From the NCBI GenBank assembly GCA_030655795.1, contig JAUSPJ010000361.1, positions 1 to 7,030 of the forward strand: a stretch of DNA of 7,030 bases, given 5' to 3'. The notes beneath the pieces were generated by a model that worked only from the letters and a program-made list of their open reading frames with translations, was not told the DNA's origin and did no database searches. How positions within the stretch are numbered: the first letter of the stretch is position 1; each line of letters opens with the position of its first letter. Positions 5,911-7,030 of the stretch are shown piece by piece. The DNA comes from Fidelibacterota bacterium. Its GTDB lineage: Bacteria > Fidelibacterota > UBA2242. Made by a program: the position numbers and the translations under genes.

Positions 5911-7030
5911 ATGACAGAAAATGATTTAAATGAGATGTTAGTACATAAAGCAATTTTAAAAAAACCCGAGATTATTGAAAAAAGTATTGGCATCAAACTA
6001 GCAACATTTGATAATGAACAAATGATTAAACACCATTATCCTCTATCAGATAAGGGTGAACACATAGATTTTGTATTTAAAGATATATCAGATAAAATTT
6101 ATATCGCAGAAGTCAAGATCAATACAAATCCTATCTATATTATCCCGCAACTGTATGATCATGAGTATAAGAAATTTATTCAAATAAATAGTGATATAAA
6201 CAAAGATAAAATTGTCCCGGTGGTGATTGTTGATAGTGATAGCGTTTCTGAAAATGATGCGGAAATTTTATCAAAAATGAATATTCAAATGTGTATTTAT
6301 GATAAAACTGAGATTATTGAAATATTGGAAGAAACAGAATGTGATGAACAAATAGTCTCTTTTGAGATTCCCGATACTGGCTTAATAAATGATTTCATAA
6401 GTAAAATTAATCAGTTAAAAAATGATTACAGTGATTTAAATATTCTACTTGAAGGTTTTTCGGGTAATGATTGGTGGGATGGTTATTTTGAATTTCGAAC
6501 GTTTTGGCTTTGGAAAGAAAATAAATATCCCAAGATATTTCAGAAGATATTTAAGTTGCTATGCGATGGCCGAAAAGAAGATAGTATTTGGTTTACTTTT
6601 TTAACATCAATCTCTGATAATTTTGATGTTGCAGAATATATCATTTATAAAAAGGGATGGGATTGGCACAGAATTGCCTCAAACAAGAGTAAAAATGATT
6701 TGGATGCATGTTTATGTAATTCAGGAAAATGGGCTATTCAAAATCTATTTGATCATAAAAAAAGAATCCAGGTTGTAGCGGACTATTTGAAAATTATTGG
6801 TGAAAGTCAGGAATCCTATTTTTTAAAATTAATTTCCAAAGTCAATAATCCATTTGATGCCTATAATTCAGTTCGTGAATCAATTCAATCCATTCATAAT
6901 GTTGGCCCAGTTATCGCATGTGAATTTTCAACATACATCGCCCAATGGAGAATTTTACCTATTATTCCAAGTGATAATGTTCGTGAAAGTAAATATGTCA
7001 TAAGAGGAATTGACAATCTCGGAATAAAAA
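5911..7030 (+). CDS. NucS/DUF91-like nuclease-domain protein with possible helix-hairpin-helix region (3' end outside window)
   Basis: This frame has no stop from ATG 5911 to the window edge (373 codons, incomplete). The N-terminus (about 1-140) resembles the NucS/DUF91 branch of PD-(D/E)XK nucleases: a PEII helix (19-22), HIDFVF with D53, and AEVK with E67 and K69, followed by a predicted beta-alpha core. The middle is rich in aromatic residues (WWDGYFEF at 188-195, GWDWHRI near 250). Near the edge, SIHNVGPVIACEF (327-339) resembles a helix-hairpin-helix of the DNA-glycosylase type, followed by D355 and IRGIDNLG. That part is faintly like the alpha-glutamyl/putrescinyl-thymine pyrophosphorylase fold, but the resemblance is weak. 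I do not recognise the whole protein. It starts 4 nt after the type IIG gene and shares its AT-rich composition, suggesting an accessory defence nuclease acquired with it. The C-terminus is needed to settle the family. Confidence 0.75.
   Translation, partial: MTENDLNEMLVHKAILKKPEIIEKSIGIKLATFDNEQMIKHHYPLSDKGEHIDFVFKDISDKIYIAEVKINTNPIYIIPQLYDHEYKKFIQINSDINKDKIVPVVIVDSDSVSENDAEILSKMNIQMCIYDKTEIIEILEETECDEQIVSFEIPDTGLINDFISKINQLKNDYSDLNILLEGFSGNDWWDGYFEFRTFWLWKENKYPKIFQKIFKLLCDGRKEDSIWFTFLTSISDNFDVAEYIIYKKGWDWHRIASNKSKNDLDACLCNSGKWAIQNLFDHKKRIQVVADYLKIIGESQESYFLKLISKVNNPFDAYNSVRESIQSIHNVGPVIACEFSTYIAQWRILPIIPSDNVRESKYVIRGIDNLGIK

Overview
The window looks like chromosomal DNA from an anaerobic or environmental bacterium. 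The protein styles (a Bacteroidota-like type IIG restriction-modification enzyme, a nitronate monooxygenase with a C-terminal Cys cluster, and GC-rich palindromic repeats linked to a DUF559 gene) suggest the FCB group (Bacteroidota, Ignavibacteria, Calditrichota, Marinimicrobia and relatives). That is a judgement from memory of protein style, not a search.

Layout. A GC-rich palindromic repeat lies at 11-82. A minus-strand FMN-dependent nitronate monooxygenase/FabK-like gene runs from 1295 down to 147. A divergent intergenic region of about 330 bp (1296-1625) carries a candidate plus-strand promoter. From 1626 to 5906 one continuous reading frame encodes a type IIG restriction-modification enzyme: N-terminal PD-(D/E)XK nuclease, adenine-specific methyltransferase with motifs X, I, II and NPPY, then a TaqI-like target-recognition domain. 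The frame is broken only by one TAG at 5208-5210. Four nucleotides after it, a new gene starts at 5911 and runs off the right edge. It has a NucS/DUF91-like nuclease domain and a possible helix-hairpin-helix region, and is probably in the same operon.

The most unusual feature is a 654-bp (218-codon) in-frame insertion in the methyltransferase (about 3609-4262), between motif II and the catalytic NPPY motif. It holds two 95-bp copies of a composite double-hairpin repeat, a complete DUF559 (Vsr/PD-(D/E)XK-like) endonuclease domain with its own ribosome-binding site and ATG, and an inverted copy of the same repeat closing the right side. Stems of different repeat copies differ by compensating base changes while a GCA triloop is kept, so the folded structure itself appears to be conserved. 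This looks like a nuclease-repeat cassette that has moved into a restriction-modification gene without breaking its frame.

Functionally the plus-strand locus is a defence module. It encodes three separate nuclease-like domains: the type IIG N-terminus, the inserted DUF559, and the downstream NucS-like protein. The target-recognition segment is much more AT-rich than the methyltransferase core and the C-terminal tail, consistent with specificity-domain exchange. The amber codon means the enzyme is either recently broken, split in two, or read through.
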